A stretch of DNA of 64,000 nucleotides, taken from positions 42,761,990-42,825,989 of the forward strand of contig CM037869.1 of NCBI GenBank assembly GCA_021292105.1, given 5' to 3'. The translations under genes were made by a program, and so were the position numbers. The number at the start of each line of letters is the position of its first letter. The first letter of the stretch is position 1. Of the stretch, positions 30,706 through 45,400 are shown piece after piece. Under the pieces are notes generated by a model. The model was not told the DNA's origin. It made no database searches and saw nothing but the letters and a program-made list of their open reading frames with translations. The stretch is from Anadara kagoshimensis (lineage: Eukaryota; Mollusca; Bivalvia; Arcoida; Arcidae).

Positions 30706-33454
30706 CTATCTGACCAATAAACATTGTTTGCTGAAAAGCTTTTACAATAGTAATTTGTTTCATCAAAAATGGAATATAAAGTATTGAGTGAAAAAAGGGT
30801 TTTATGCAATGACTCGATCCACGAAGTAAATGATTATTACTAAACCAGTTTCAATTTTGCAGCACTAGACGGCTGTTTTGAAAAACAATTCCTTATTAGT
30901 AGCTCGGACCAACATTGTGGACATTCAAAATTATAAAGAAGTTAATAATTGATTTGTACCTTTGTAAAACAATTGTGTATGACCCAAAGTTGTTGCATTT
31001 TTATAATATAATGAACGTTTGTTGCCAATTTATTCTTTATTACACACGTGGCGGATGTAGCTAGCTAAACAGGAGGTGCTTACCTTTCCAGAGCGAGCGG
31101 CCTCGCTTCCCTGGTGGAATCTCATGTGTCACTTGTCAGTTTCAAAGTTTTCACTTTGCTTCTGGAATGTGATTCGGACATAGATTACCATGTTTTGTTT
31201 GATTATTCAAAACGATAATATAAAATTAGCTCATTGTCATAATGTTAAAAAAGTTTGATATTCAGTCTTACGAGACACAGTATATATGCTGAACGCAAAA
31301 ACGCCATAGGAATGTATACAGCAGTGCATTTTTATTTACAATCAAAGTGTTTTGTATGATAAAAATACACCTTTATTATAAAAATATAAATCTTATTTAA
31401 CTACTTACTCTTTGTACTGTTTTGCTGTATGTCTTGGAATGTTTAATCGCATCTAAAATAATATAGAAACAATTCTCTCTGAATTACATGTCTGTCGAAA
31501 GTTAAATATATATTCATATAATATTAAACCTGTTTTTTTAAATAGATGTTATGGATTATTTTTTTTAATATTTTGATTTCATTTAATAGATTTTTGGCAA
31601 ACATTTAACAGATATTTTCTCATATTGTTTTTTTTTAGAACTATGAAGTAAAAGTCATCATCTCTTTACACCATCTTTGCAAACTTCATAGATGAACTGT
31701 TAAAGGTATCATTACGTTAAGATTAATTAATGTAACGGCATAATTCCTTGCGACTATACTTTAGCCTATCAATAGCGCATGTCTATCAAAGAACAATATG
31801 GGCAAAAGCACTGAAAAACAACGGGTAAAAAATTATAAATATGACAGTCTGAGAGGTAAAAACTTTTTTTTTTTCTTTTTTAATTTTAAGAGACATTGTC
31901 TCTATTTAAACGTAGAATATTACAAATTTATAATGACATTGTTGATAAACATGTTTGTGACTACCACCAATAAAAATGAAAATAATAAAAGATTATAAAC
32001 GAGAACAGCAAACAAGACTAGAAAGGACAGATGCATATTTGAATCTATGTTCCCTTCACAAAATTTTGATTACACACGTGACGGGTGTAGCTAGCTAAAC
32101 AAGAGGTGCTTACCCTTCCGGAGCACCCGACCTCAATTCCCTGGTGAAAGTTCAAGTGTCCAACCTGACTTGTCAGTTCCAAAGTTTTTATTTTGCTTCT
32201 GGATTGTGATTCGGACATGGAAAAGTATGTTTGTTTTTGTTTATTGAACATTTGACTTTTGGCTCTAGACGATTAATTTTAATGACAAAATAAAATGCGT
32301 AAAGTAAAAATCATACATTTACTTTAAAACTGATGATCCATAAATATACGCGTATTTTTTATCATCAAAAAGAGGATGGGAAAGTTACAAAAGATTAAAG
32401 AGTAAGCTATAAAAAAGACTGTTAAAGATTTTAGTAGAAATTACTTACCATGTTCCCTGAGGAACGCATATCCTGCCACAAATTACTTCTTGATGTAGTG
32501 GGCGTGCTCCTTTCTGTATAAAAATAGAATGATAGAATGTAAAATATACAATTTGTATGTTGTGTTTGGTCATTTTGTTACTTCATATTTTATTTTTATA
32601 GTGGATTTGTACAACTGTAGACAATTCACCATCGAATGACTACGAGTTTTAAAATACATGAAATATGGGTATACCCTAACTAAAAAACTATCTCAAAAGG
32701 CAAAAAGAACGTATGACCGCATGTAAACATTAACATTAATGGTTAAAAGATTACTTAACTGAATTTGTGTCAACCAACTTGATACAAACAACAGCAGCTC
32801 AGACAACTACATATTTGAATCAAGGTATTTATTTTATAGTCAATTAAATATACTTGGAAAAGTTCAAGAACAAATTTGTAATGTCACTGTCGGAACTGTT
32901 TGACATGTTGCTTCTCCTCAGAATAAAGGAATGAAACAAAACAGAAACAGAATATAACAAAATTTAAAAATAATCTCAAATGAGTTAAGTAATTGAAAAA
33001 TCAGTTAATATCAATTGATACTGCCAAATTACTGCTAGTATTGCGTGTTAAGTCAAAAGAAAAATTGTTACTTCACGTGACCTGCAGATTTTGATACATT
33101 TGAGAAACAACTATACAGTCAAACCTGTTCATAAAGGCTACTTAAGAGAATCAGTAAAAGTGGCCTCTATGGACAGATGACCTTTATAAACAGGTTCAAA
33201 TAATATGAATAAAGAATAATTGGGATACAATTATACTGGCCTTTATAAGCAGGTGGCCCTTATATAGAGGTGATCTTTAAGACATGTTGGAGTGCATGTT
33301 AAATGGTTTCATTTTTTACAATTATAACCCACAAGCATGTAGAAAGATGTATTTTCCCTGCTACTCACCATCTTCGAAATCCGACATGTACATCCATTTA
33401 CCACCACGGTAGAATAACCAGTCGTTGGTATATCTCTTTATGTGATTGGGTCTA
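30706..33454 (-). CDS. Gene C exons: cytoplasmic tail on four small exons
   Basis: Exons 33454-33369, 32513-32449, 31452-31409 and 30730-30706 (86, 65, 44 and 25 nt) join in phase. They encode about 74 residues with tyrosines in [18 protein letters not shown] and a Ser/Thr/Arg-rich part (STPTTSRSN). The last exon ends at TAG followed by a donor-like GTACCG; it is the least certain. A different acceptor at 30315-30317 would end the protein after two residues. Confidence 0.6.
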
Positions 33455-36400
33455 CTAAAATAATTTAAATTTTAATAGAAATGAGGTAAAACATGAAACA
33501 GTTAAAGTTTGTTTCTTCAAGTATCAAGAAACCTTTTTAATTCATTATTATACGAGTTTATTGTTGAGTTGAGTGATGGTGTTTAATGTCCCAGTCAAGC
33601 ATATTTCACTTATATCGAGACATCGTGAACTATAGGCGAAGGTACAGAAATGTTGACTGTGCGTTGCTATGAGGCATTATACAGCAGGGTTCTTTAGCGT
33701 GCCAAGCCCACCGTGACACGGGACTTATTTTAAGTTCCAATCGAAAAGAATTGTGACTTTCATTTCGTAATGCCGAGTGTTTGGCGAAGAAACAGTCACT
33801 ACCCACTTTCAAGTCTTGGGTAAGACCCGGTCGAGGTTTGAACCTATGACCTCCCACGTACGGAGCGAACACTCTACCAACTGAGCTACGGTAGTGGTAC
33901 GAGTGTATAGTAATTTTCCGCAAAACATTTTCAGTATGCATGTATGTTAACATCACAATAAATTTCTGTAGGAACCACTCTGTGGCAGTGAAATACTCTT
34001 CATATCCATAGAAAATCAAATAAAATTGAATAAATACGCAAAACCACACATATGTGGTTTTCTGAAGTAGCTGATCGCACGAGTTTATTGTGCGGACGGA
34101 TACATTACACGAGTACGCCCTGCGCACGAGTGTAATGTATGCGTTCGCACAATAAACGAGAATAAACACAATTATGTATTGTTATTATTGAATGATCATG
34201 GTGTATATCCATTATTGCTGTCTATTGATATGTATATATACATGTATTATATATGTACAATTATAGAATTTATCATTATGTACCTTTCTATGCCAATAAA
34301 CATAAACATTATAAATATTTAAGATTGATAAATTGATTTATGAAAGTTAGAAATTACAAAAATAAAATAACAATAATTATCCATATTTGATGCAAATACG
34401 TATTCTATTACATAAAAGTTATGTACATTTTCTATTACTGAATAGTTTTTAAATCATGGTAGCAAAATGATAACAAAATTTTAGGCATCTTGTTATTCAT
34501 TTATTAAATTTGAATAAAAATGTGTTTGAAATTTGATGTCGTCTTATAATCAATCGATGGTAGAGTGGTTAAAAGCACAGGACATAATATCACTGTTGTT
34601 TTCGAATTTATCTGGGCAGACACTATTTTGAAAAGGTTTGTTTTGAAGGAAGATATTTTCTGTGGTTAAGCAAGTTTTTCCCACCATTCTAGAACCGAAT
34701 GTTTGACAATAAGGTTCATTTTGAAATTACTTAACTTGTCAGTTCCAAAGTTTTTACTTTGCTTGTGGATTGTGATTCGGACAGAGATTAGTATGTTTGT
34801 TTTTGATTTGACTCCTTTGTAATACAATAATACTATGCTGAAGATTTAAAAGGATACTAACCTCTGAACCGAGTTGTTGTTTTGTCGTTTTTTGCCTTTT
34901 TGTCTTAGATACAGTATAATGACCAACAAGATTACCAGGAAGATTAAGATGATCAGCGACGTTGATGTTCCAATAATAGCCACCGCAAACGTATAATCTA
35001 TAAGATAGAGAATTTTCACAAATTCAAGCATAATTAAAAACATGCTCATTTATCATCTACATATTTTACCTATATAAAACCTACAACCTGTAAAAAAAAT
35101 AATTGAAGCAATGTCTCGGGTAATTTATTATCACTAAGCCTTGTGATTAACATAACATGAGACTTTAAAAGTAAAATACATATCGAAAACGTGGCTAGTA
35201 GCATGAGTTATGTAAACCGAATCCCCATTGTGATTTATGTTGTTGTTGTAGTTGTTGGATGTTACTTAACGTCGCATCAGCAATTTTTCAGCTATTCGCG
35301 ACGAGATCTAATTTATTAATCTCTATGGATTAATTTCTGAACAAGTTCGTGCGTGTATGTGAAGTACGAGTATGTTTTATGGTCTGCCATTAAGTGCAAC
35401 TTTAAAGTGCTAGCTCACCGAGTCAGTTCGCCGCAGACAAGCGTAACACTCCCCGAGGCACATTATACTGATACCAGGTGAACCAGTAAACGGAAAGGAA
35501 AATTCACTTTTCCAAATGTGGCCTGAGCGGTACCCGAATCCACAGCGGTGAGAGATCCTGGACTAGTAGACTGACGTGTTACCCATTAGGCCACCGCGGC
35601 CCCTCCGTAGTAATTGAAAAAAATCACAAAACAACAATCAGTATTCAAAGCTACTGGGCGTTCCTAGTCCTGCGTGGTCAGACGTATTGAACTCAAATCT
35701 TCTAGCTTTTTTAAAATTTGTAAAATTAACGGCAACTACAAACAATTGGTTTGAAAAAAGTAGTGGGCTGATGCTATGGAATGAATGCAGATTGAGGCCG
35801 ATGGAAAGTCACGCATTTAACTGAACTTGCGACTATACAAAGTTATTATTTTTGATTGGGTTAGAATATTAATAGGTGCGTTTGATTTGGATGATTTCTT
35901 ATTCTAAATTCTATATCATTCAACGTACCTGGTGCTAGGGTTGTCGGATCGGATGTTGTGGATGCTGTAGTTGATGTCGTTTGTTGTCGATGAACATTTG
36001 TTGAAACCGAATCTGCAGGATTTTGACTAGTAATATATGATAGAGAAATAGATGCGTCATTTTGTTTTGTAGTCTGAGTTGACGTTTCAGTGGCACTTGT
36101 CACTTCTGTTGTTGGTCCAAATGTAGAATATGAAGTAGAGGTGGATGTGTCATCTTGTTCAGTAATATGAGTTGATGTAGACGGCATGGAAGTGGTTGTT
36201 TGTTCAAACGTTGAGTCAGAAGTGGGGAGGCTGGTTCCAGCAACTAAGGTTAAAAGAAATCAATCATAAATACAGTGTATGTATATTGTTTTTATTTAGT
36301 TCAAATGTAATGAAGCATGTTCTACAAAATAATCATACATTATACTTGATGTTTTTATTCATACTTTTAGTTGGTGTAGCTACCTACCTTGCCGGGACAC

Positions 36401-39400
36401 CCAGACAAACTTTTCTCGTAAAAGTTAAGATGATTAAAAGGTATTCAAGTTTTCACTTTAATTTTTGATTGTGATATGGCCATGGGTTTGTTTGTTATTT
36501 TGTTAATTATTATTTTTTTTATCTATGAGGTGCATGTAAATGTTTGATTCTGCATTCTTTACCGACGATTTCTCTTTTGATAATTTTTTTTCAAAAAGGT
36601 ATGTAGTTTTTAACAATTTTTAATAAACCTAAATCGAGAAAACAAACCGACGTTTGTTACATTTACAGGTAAAGGCAACCTTAACTTTGTTACATTATCC
36701 ATTTAGCTTCTCATCGGCTAAGACTTGAACAAGAACAAGAATCCCACTCAAGCAGGCGATATTGCGAGAAAGATTGTTAGTTGGCTTGCTGAAGATAGAT
36801 GGATTTCTTCATGCATTCCGATTTCCTCAATTGTTATAGAACTGACCGTCTCTATATAATTGGAAAAACCTTGACATTTAACGCACTGCTACTCCACTCC
36901 AGTAAACACCTTTTTTAATAAGCATGCAGTCTATTTTGAAAGCAACATCGTCTTTTGACGATGATAAAATAACATAAGAAATAAAGAATATTACCTTCAC
37001 AAATGTTTCCACTTCTTGTAAAACCGTTGTCACACAAACAGATGTAAGAACCTATGATGTTTTTACAAACTTCATTTTCAGAACAAACTGACGGCTCCAT
37101 ACTACATTCATCAGTATCATTGTGCAGTATTGACCTGTAAAGCCTTTTCACAGACACATCCGTTAGTTGCATCACATCTCTCTGTACCTTCTCCGCATCC
37201 ACATTGATTAGCACAATTTGGCCCCCAAGTCCCTACTCCACATGCTTACATTAAAAAGTAAACAAGCAAAGTCAGTGATTTAAGAACCCCACCGGCATGT
37301 TCTTTTTCATGATATGGACTTATCTTCAAAGGGCAATAACTCAGAGAAAATAAGCAAACCAATACATGTTAATAAAATGCACACCTCCTGTCAATTTTGA
37401 TGTTTTGCATTAAATTTCGTAAAATAGTTCTACATAGTTTTGGAGAATTGCTCCGGCCAAAGAATATCTAGTCAACAGAAAATGAGTAACCATTTTTCGA
37501 GCCAAATTCTATTTCAATACGAATAAACTATTAGTTTAAGACAATAGAGAAGCTAAATATCACAACTTAATTCCAGTCATGAGTTTAAAAAAGTAATTGT
37601 TTTGGTATTTCAGTCAAAGGCCCATAACTCCCAAAAAATGAGCAAACCATATCAAGGTAATGATACGCGCATTTGCTATAAACATGGATGTTTTACTTCA
37701 AGTTTTGTGAAATATTGCTTCTTAGTTTTATATAATTACTCCGAACTAAATTTTGTCTGAACAATAGATAATGAAGGGATTTCCGAGCAAACTTAACAAC
37801 ATTAATAAATTATTAGTTCAAGACTATATAGAAGGTAAACATCAAGTTAAATTCGGCTCCAGACATGCGTTTTCATAAAATTTAACTAGTTTAGGTTTTT
37901 CATTAAAAACGTTATAACTCGAAGGAAAACAGAAAACCAAATCTGGTTACCAATATGCGCTTTTCCTATTAATGTTTTGTGAAAAAGTACCTCATAGTTT
38001 TGCAGAATTGTCACAGATAAAAAAATTCTGACGGACGGACGGACGAACGGACGGACGGCAAAGGATAAAATATATGTCCATAAAAGCTATTAAACACTTG
38101 ACCGAGAAAGGATTAGCAAAAATTTATTTGTAACAAAATATATACGTATTTTATGTTTGGAAATCATCTGGAAATATTTAAACCTACATACAAAGAAATT
38201 GTGATATACAACCAGACCAAGGAGATGTTTAGATTTTTGTATATAATATTTGTTCAACTTTACAAAGCTATTTCAATGGCAGAACAGACAATTTTGATAT
38301 GGTAATAAATTCAAGATGCAAAAAGATGCAGTATGGACAGGTCTAAGTTCATTGTAGCAACTTCATTACTAATAAAACCTATTGGTTCAAGGTGGTGGAT
38401 CTCTTCTGTAATTAATGTAAGCCATAAAATGTTTAAGTGCCGGAAAAAAAAAATTAACAATTTTACATATATGATTTTAGAAAATTTTATAAAGAGTTGA
38501 GTAATGGTGTTTAACGTCACAGTCAAGAAAATTTCACTTATATCAAGACGTCGCAAGCTATAGGCAAATGTGCAGAAATTTTGCCTGTGCTTTACGCTGA
38601 TGGCAGTATACAGCAGGGTTTTTTAGCGTGCCAAGCCCATCGTGACACGGAACATCGTTTATTGTAAGTTCTAATCCGAAAGAACCGTGACTTTCATTTT
38701 GTAATGCCGAGTGATTGGCGTAAGAACAGTCACTACCCACTTTCAAGTCTTGGGTCAGACTCGGCCAGGGCTTGAACCCACGACTACCCACTTACGGTGC
38801 GAGCACTCTACCAACTGAGCTACCGCAGTGGTTAAATAATATAAAGGAAGAAAATTGAAATAAGGAGGCCTTATAGATACAACAGCATTGAAACTATATT
38901 TTAATGTATGATATAATGAAAGAACTCAAGAAGAGTACTAAGGAAGCAAACTTAAATTAGACGGATAAATTATACGTACGACTGCAGTTTATGTTATCCG
39001 CTTCTAAATAATACCCGTCGTTACACGAACATTTGAAGCTACCAACTGTATTGTTACATTTTTGGTCACAGATGTTCAATTTGCATTCATCTTCGTCTGA
39101 AAAAACCATAAACTGTTTTAATTATGTTCATATTAGAATATTCAGAATATACTTCCTGCTTTTTAGCATGATGGTTTCACATTAACGCTGATTTGATTTT
39201 ATTCTTTAACGTCTAACGAGCTTAAAATATCCTTAGCATAAGCTACAATACCCGTGCCTATTGAATAAATTACAAAGACGTATGAAGGTTTGAAACGCAT
39301 TTCATTTTAAAGACAACGTCAGATAAATAAAACGTGAACGTGAACAAAGTATTGTCAACCTTATTTTATTTTTAAAAATAATAAACTGAGCGTAAATTTA

Positions 39401-42400
39401 TGCAAGTCATTGCTAAAGGAAAAATTCTATCCTTTTTGTTATAATACATATTAACAAAAACACTCGGGATCAATTTTAAAATACCTTAAAAACTAAGCTC
39501 TGTTTTATCTTTCAACGTATTGCCTTAGGTGGGTTTGCTGAAATACATTTTGGTTAATTTATTTTCTAATTTCATTTGGATTTCAATTACCTTGATCCTA
39601 CTGATGAGGGATATTGTTCTGAAAGGCCGTTTAGTGCTTGCAAAATTAAAAGGTTAAGTAATATTACATAGCTTATAAACAAATTGTACAGAATACACAC
39701 TGTAATGTGGAATTGTTATTCTTGCTAACCTTCACAAGTAACTCCATCTGATGCTAATATTTCTCCTGCGGGGCATGTACAACTGTAGTTTCCAGTGCCA
39801 GAGTCATTGACACAGGCATATGTACAATTTGGTCCTTTACTGTCGCATAGGTCGCGTGCTAATCAAAATAAAACGCAAAATCCAAACCATTAAATGTGAA
39901 TATATACAAATACAGACATTTAACAAATCATCAAATATTTTATTCAGGTAGTACATAAAATACAAAACACTATTGTCCAATTGTATTTTATTGGTAATTT
40001 GGATTAGCTCAACATAACTAGCAATTGTTATGCCCTCGAAAGCATTTTTAAAAATAATTGTTAAATTATATACATTGAGAGGACAAACAGTATGTGTTCT
40101 TGTAGATGTTGATTTACAAAAAGAAATACAGAATATGTGATATTAAGTGTAATTTACAAATTTTTGATAATAAAGACATTGAATAAACGCAGGCTCTTCA
40201 TTTTCAAAATGTGATATATATCACATGTGACAGAAATATATTTATGTCTATGGAAAATAATACATCTAAGTGTTTCAGACCCCACACAATCTCATTTGTG
40301 TGAAATTCCTTTTTGAATCAACCGCATTTTTGAATAGCCCACCGACTTTTTTTGTAAATATTGGTAAAATGCATTTGGTCTCTATTGATCTCATTTCAAA
40401 TTTTAAAAAATATTTGGATTTTTGCCATTTTGATTGAATTTTATTTCACACAGCCGTCTAGTATTTCAAGATTGAAACATGTTTAGTTATACTGTAAATA
40501 TACTTAATTTCACGAGTTCAAATTTTCGAAGTTTCATGATTTCGGACTTTTTTTGGAGTGTCGTATTCGCGAATTTGTGATACTGACTATCAGATCGACC
40601 ATGATATAAAAGGAACAAGTACACCAACAGCAAACATACACTTACAGCAATTAGGTATATATTATATGAACCCTAAACTATGAGAGTGTACTAGACCCTT
40701 TGTTGCCCACCAATAGTAAATAAGAATAAATACGAACTTTTATTGCAAGACTTTCCATCTGTCAAAAGATCAAAACCATCAAAACAGGAACACATATAAC
40801 TCCCATCATTGTTTTCACATTTCTGTTCACAACCATCAATCTTCTTGGTACATTCATCTACATCTGTTCATTAAAAGCACAACAATGTTAAAGCAGACAA
40901 TTAACGTGAAATGCGACATGAAACTTATACCTTGATAATTAAATAACGTCTGTAATACTCGATAATAGTAACGAAAGGCTATTTTCTTTGGTTTTAATCG
41001 ATCTAAGGAAAATCAGTGTGTGGAAAGATTTCTTAGTTTGCTTGTCAACAATCGATGACTTTCTTAGAAAAAAACTTAGGTTGCTTCCAGCAGCCTTAAA
41101 CAGTCTGCCACGATATAGGCAAAACAAATCTCGATTGATATGTATATTGCTATATTTTCACGGTGTCAAATTTTCGAGGTTTGACGAAGACTAGTGTATT
41201 CGCGGTGTCATATTTTCACGGTCTTATCAGCTTAAAGGAAAACGACTCTAGGAAGATTAATTGGAATGTAACACAAGTGTCTATTCACGGTGGTTTAATT
41301 TTCGCGGGAATACACTTGACCGTGAATATAGCGAAAATAAAACCACAGCGAAATATAAGCAGTATACAGTATATAAAACACCACTACAAGTGATACCATC
41401 CTAATATATCGTTTAGGTTAAGCCATGGTAACGGATACATGTTATTTAGGAACACTTAGAAACACTTGTATATCGATAAAATCTATGAAAAATGTATATG
41501 TTTTCTCAAATTCACTTATCGAGACGCCTCGTCTTATCTAAGTTTGGGGAATATATCGATTTATGCAAGTATTATTCTGTATTTTATTTCTTACTTCAGT
41601 CAACGCTGTCTATAAAGGCCACCCATGAGAACCCAAAAAGCGGACTTTATGGACAGGTGGCTTTTAAATACAGGTTCAAATAATATGAATGTAGAACAAT
41701 TGGGATACAATTTTACTGGCCTTTATAAGCGGCTGGCGTGGCCCTTGTATAGAGGTGTTCTTTAACGCAGGTTGGACTTAACTCATAAAATCTACGGTTG
41801 TAATAAAGGATCAATTTTGAACACTTTTATTATTTATAACACCTACCTATGCATTCGCTGCCATTTACCAGTTTGTATCCACTCATACATGTACAATAAT
41901 AACTTCCTACCGTATTGGAACAATTCTGACTACATCCGTGATTTGACTCTGTGCATTCATCGATATCTAAAATAGAGTTTAATGATTGAAGTAAGTCAGT
42001 CGAAGATATGTCATTTTATGGAAAGTGAACATAATCAAACAGAAACAAATATACGAGTCCATGTCCAAAAAAATTAATAAAAGCAGCGCAGTACTTTGAA
42101 CACTTGAAAATTACGTTACACGCGTAAACCTGTACTAGGGAAGTTAGTCCGGGTTCTTTGGAAGTGTAAACTTTTCCTTGTTTATATACTAACTACACTT
42201 GTCACGCGTGATTTAAAATTGAAAATGCAAGGGATATGGAAAAAATGAAATGTCAAGTATATCAAGCGTAAAAAACTAATAAAAAACATACATACTAATC
42301 AATGTCCGAATCACAATGCAGAAGAAAAGTAGAACTTTGGAACTGACAAGTCAGGTTAGACACGTATCTATAAGGGAAGTGAGGCTGAGTGTTTCAGGCG

Positions 42401-45400
42401 GGTAAGCACCTCCTGTTTAGCTAGCTACAACTGCCATGGGTGTAATCAAAATTGTGAAAGGTACATGGAACTATGGGACGTCAACCCTTGACACAGAGAA
42501 ATAAAACTTATCAACAATACTTTGATGACTGCCATAAAACTTTTTGAGGGCCTTGATAAATTACATATTATACCAGTTTAAATTTTACGGCACTAGACGG
42601 CCGTTTCGAATACAATTCCTCATCAGTAGTGCTTGGATCAAAAATATGAAACCAAAATTATTTTGAAGATGTTGAAAATCTATCCAAAGAATCAAAATAT
42701 ATTTTACCAAATTAAGCTAAGGAAATACTTTGCACGAGGGAGTATACCTTAGTTTTTGAGAAATTTCAAATTTTAACTTGCAGGAAATTTAGACAATTAT
42801 AGTAGTAATCTGGCCATAATAGGAAATTATTGCCTACTGAGTTTGCGATATCCTCGGGGCTCCAGCCACCAGCAGAGATATCGGGCCCCAGTTTTTAAAT
42901 TACATATTATACCAGTTTTAATTTTACAGCACTAACGGCCGTTTCGGAAAAAACCTACTCTTGCAATATCCCTGAGTCAACAATTTATTTTCAAGCAGCC
43001 TGCAAATGTTTTTGTTTTATTTCGTGTTAATCTACAGACACAAACCGTTAAATAAGAAATCTCAGTAGTCGGACTTTTACATCGCTCTTTTTATTGGAAT
43101 GTAAAAAATGATGACCTTAACCTGAAGAATAGGTGGATTACATACCGAGTGACATAAGATTTTCTGGCCATTGAACAAAAGAAGAAAACAAAATGGTAGC
43201 TATATACACCGTTTAAAAGCTTCTAATTACTGAGTTTGAGAATATAATTTAACCTTTTCAATTAAACTAAAAACAGTCTACATATATCCCTACTGTCGGT
43301 TCTACTCATATTTTTCTGGCATTTAATGAAAAAAATATACAAATATTGCTTTAAGTGTCTATAACGAAACCAATATTTAGCATTTGGGTTACATAAGTTT
43401 TTTGACAAACAATTTTGATTCCCTAGTCTAATAAAGTTAGCTTTTTAGTTTGTCTACTTAGAAGTCGGTTTTTATAGATTTGATTATCATATTTAATGAT
43501 AAATATAAATGGCTGCAGTAGTTTAAAAAAAAAATTAAAAATGCAAAACAGTTTTGAAATGTCTTCAGTTTTATTAAAAATAGGCTAATGATAACACACC
43601 AAAGATTTTTGGATGATTACGAATCAATATGCCCACCAGTATGACCGTTTTGCTCTACAGTATTCCTAATTTTGTTCCATAATGTCAAGTCTTATTGATA
43701 GATTTTAATCAAACAGGTTACAAATATATATCAACATGAGATGTCATATCCCATATCAACTTCATTTGTATATGCAAAAGTTCAAGGTCAAGCGATTCAA
43801 ATAATCATCTTGGTATATCTTGAGATGGGGGTAATTTATTTGTGCATGTTTTTATCATGAATAATGAACGCGATATCAATAACCAATTTGATATATGTTG
43901 GGACGGAGGTTAATTGATTGGCAGTCTGCGCTAGTTTTACTATGACTTATCAATTTATACTAACCATCACATTTTTGTCCATTTTCGACATACCCTTCTC
44001 CACAAGATGAACAATTGAAACTCCGTCCTAAGACTAATTCCTCGTCTGGTGATAAGTCGGTACATGTTCTATTATTAGAACACGGAAAACCTGCACATCC
44101 GTCAACTTCATTATCACAAAAATCCCCTGTAAGAATAGAAGCTTGTTTTAAATAAACAAGAGGCCCATGGGCCTTAACGCTCACCTGAGGAAGAGTACAT
44201 ATCTTATGCAGAGGTTCAATGGTCAATGACATTAATAAAAGAGAATATCAAAATTTTCAGCAGTAAGGGCCAATAATATGCAAGTATTTTGCAAATTAAT
44301 TATAATAATTATTATATAAGTATGCTATATATAACATATTTAAAGTCTAGCTACACTATATTATTTATAAACAGCTAAAACATCTGTATATTAAAATGTG
44401 CATTAGGCCAATACATACAATATTCCAATATACATGCCTATACAAAGAGTTTATAGTTTTTAAGATAATTAACCATTTAAGTATTCGTTTGCATCTATGA
44501 CCTTGACCTTTGAACCTATGAACTTCATTCATATATCAAAATGATTGTTGTGCAAATGCCTACAATATTCCAATATACATGCCTATACAAAAAGTTTATA
44601 ATTTTTGAGATAATTAACCATTTAAGTATTCGTTCGCGTCTATGACCTTGACCTTTGAACCTATGACCTTCATTCATATATCAAAATGACCGTTAGGCCA
44701 ATACATACCTTATTCCAATATACATGCCTATACAAAAAGTTTATAGTTTTTGAGATAATTAACCATTTAAGTATTCATTTGCATCTATGACCTTGACCTT
44801 TGAACCTATGACCTTCATTCATATATCAAAATGATTGATAGGCCAATACCTACAATATTCCTATATACATGCCTATACAAAAAGTTTATAGTTTCTGAGA
44901 TAATTAACCATTCAAGTATTAGTTTGCATCTATGACCTTGACCTTTGAACCTATGAACTTCATTCATATATCAAAATGATCGTTGTGCAAATGCCTACAA
45001 TATTCTAATATACATGCCTATACAAAAAGTTTATAGTTTTTGAGATAATTAACCATTTAAATATTCGTTTGCAGCTATGACCTTGACCTTTGAACCTATG
45101 ACCTTCATTCATATATCAAAATAATCGTTAGGCCAATATCTACAAGATTCCGATATACATGCCTATACAAAAAGTTTATAGTTTTTGAGATAATTAACCA
45201 TTTAAGTATTCGTTCAATTCTATGACCTTGACCTTTGAACCTATGACCTTCATTCATATATCAAAATGATCATTAAGCCAATACCTACAATATTCCTATA
45301 TACATGCCTATACAAAAAGTTTATAGTTTTTGAGATAATTAACCATTTAAGTATTCGTTTGTGTCTATGACCTTGACCTTTGAACCTATGACCTTTATTC

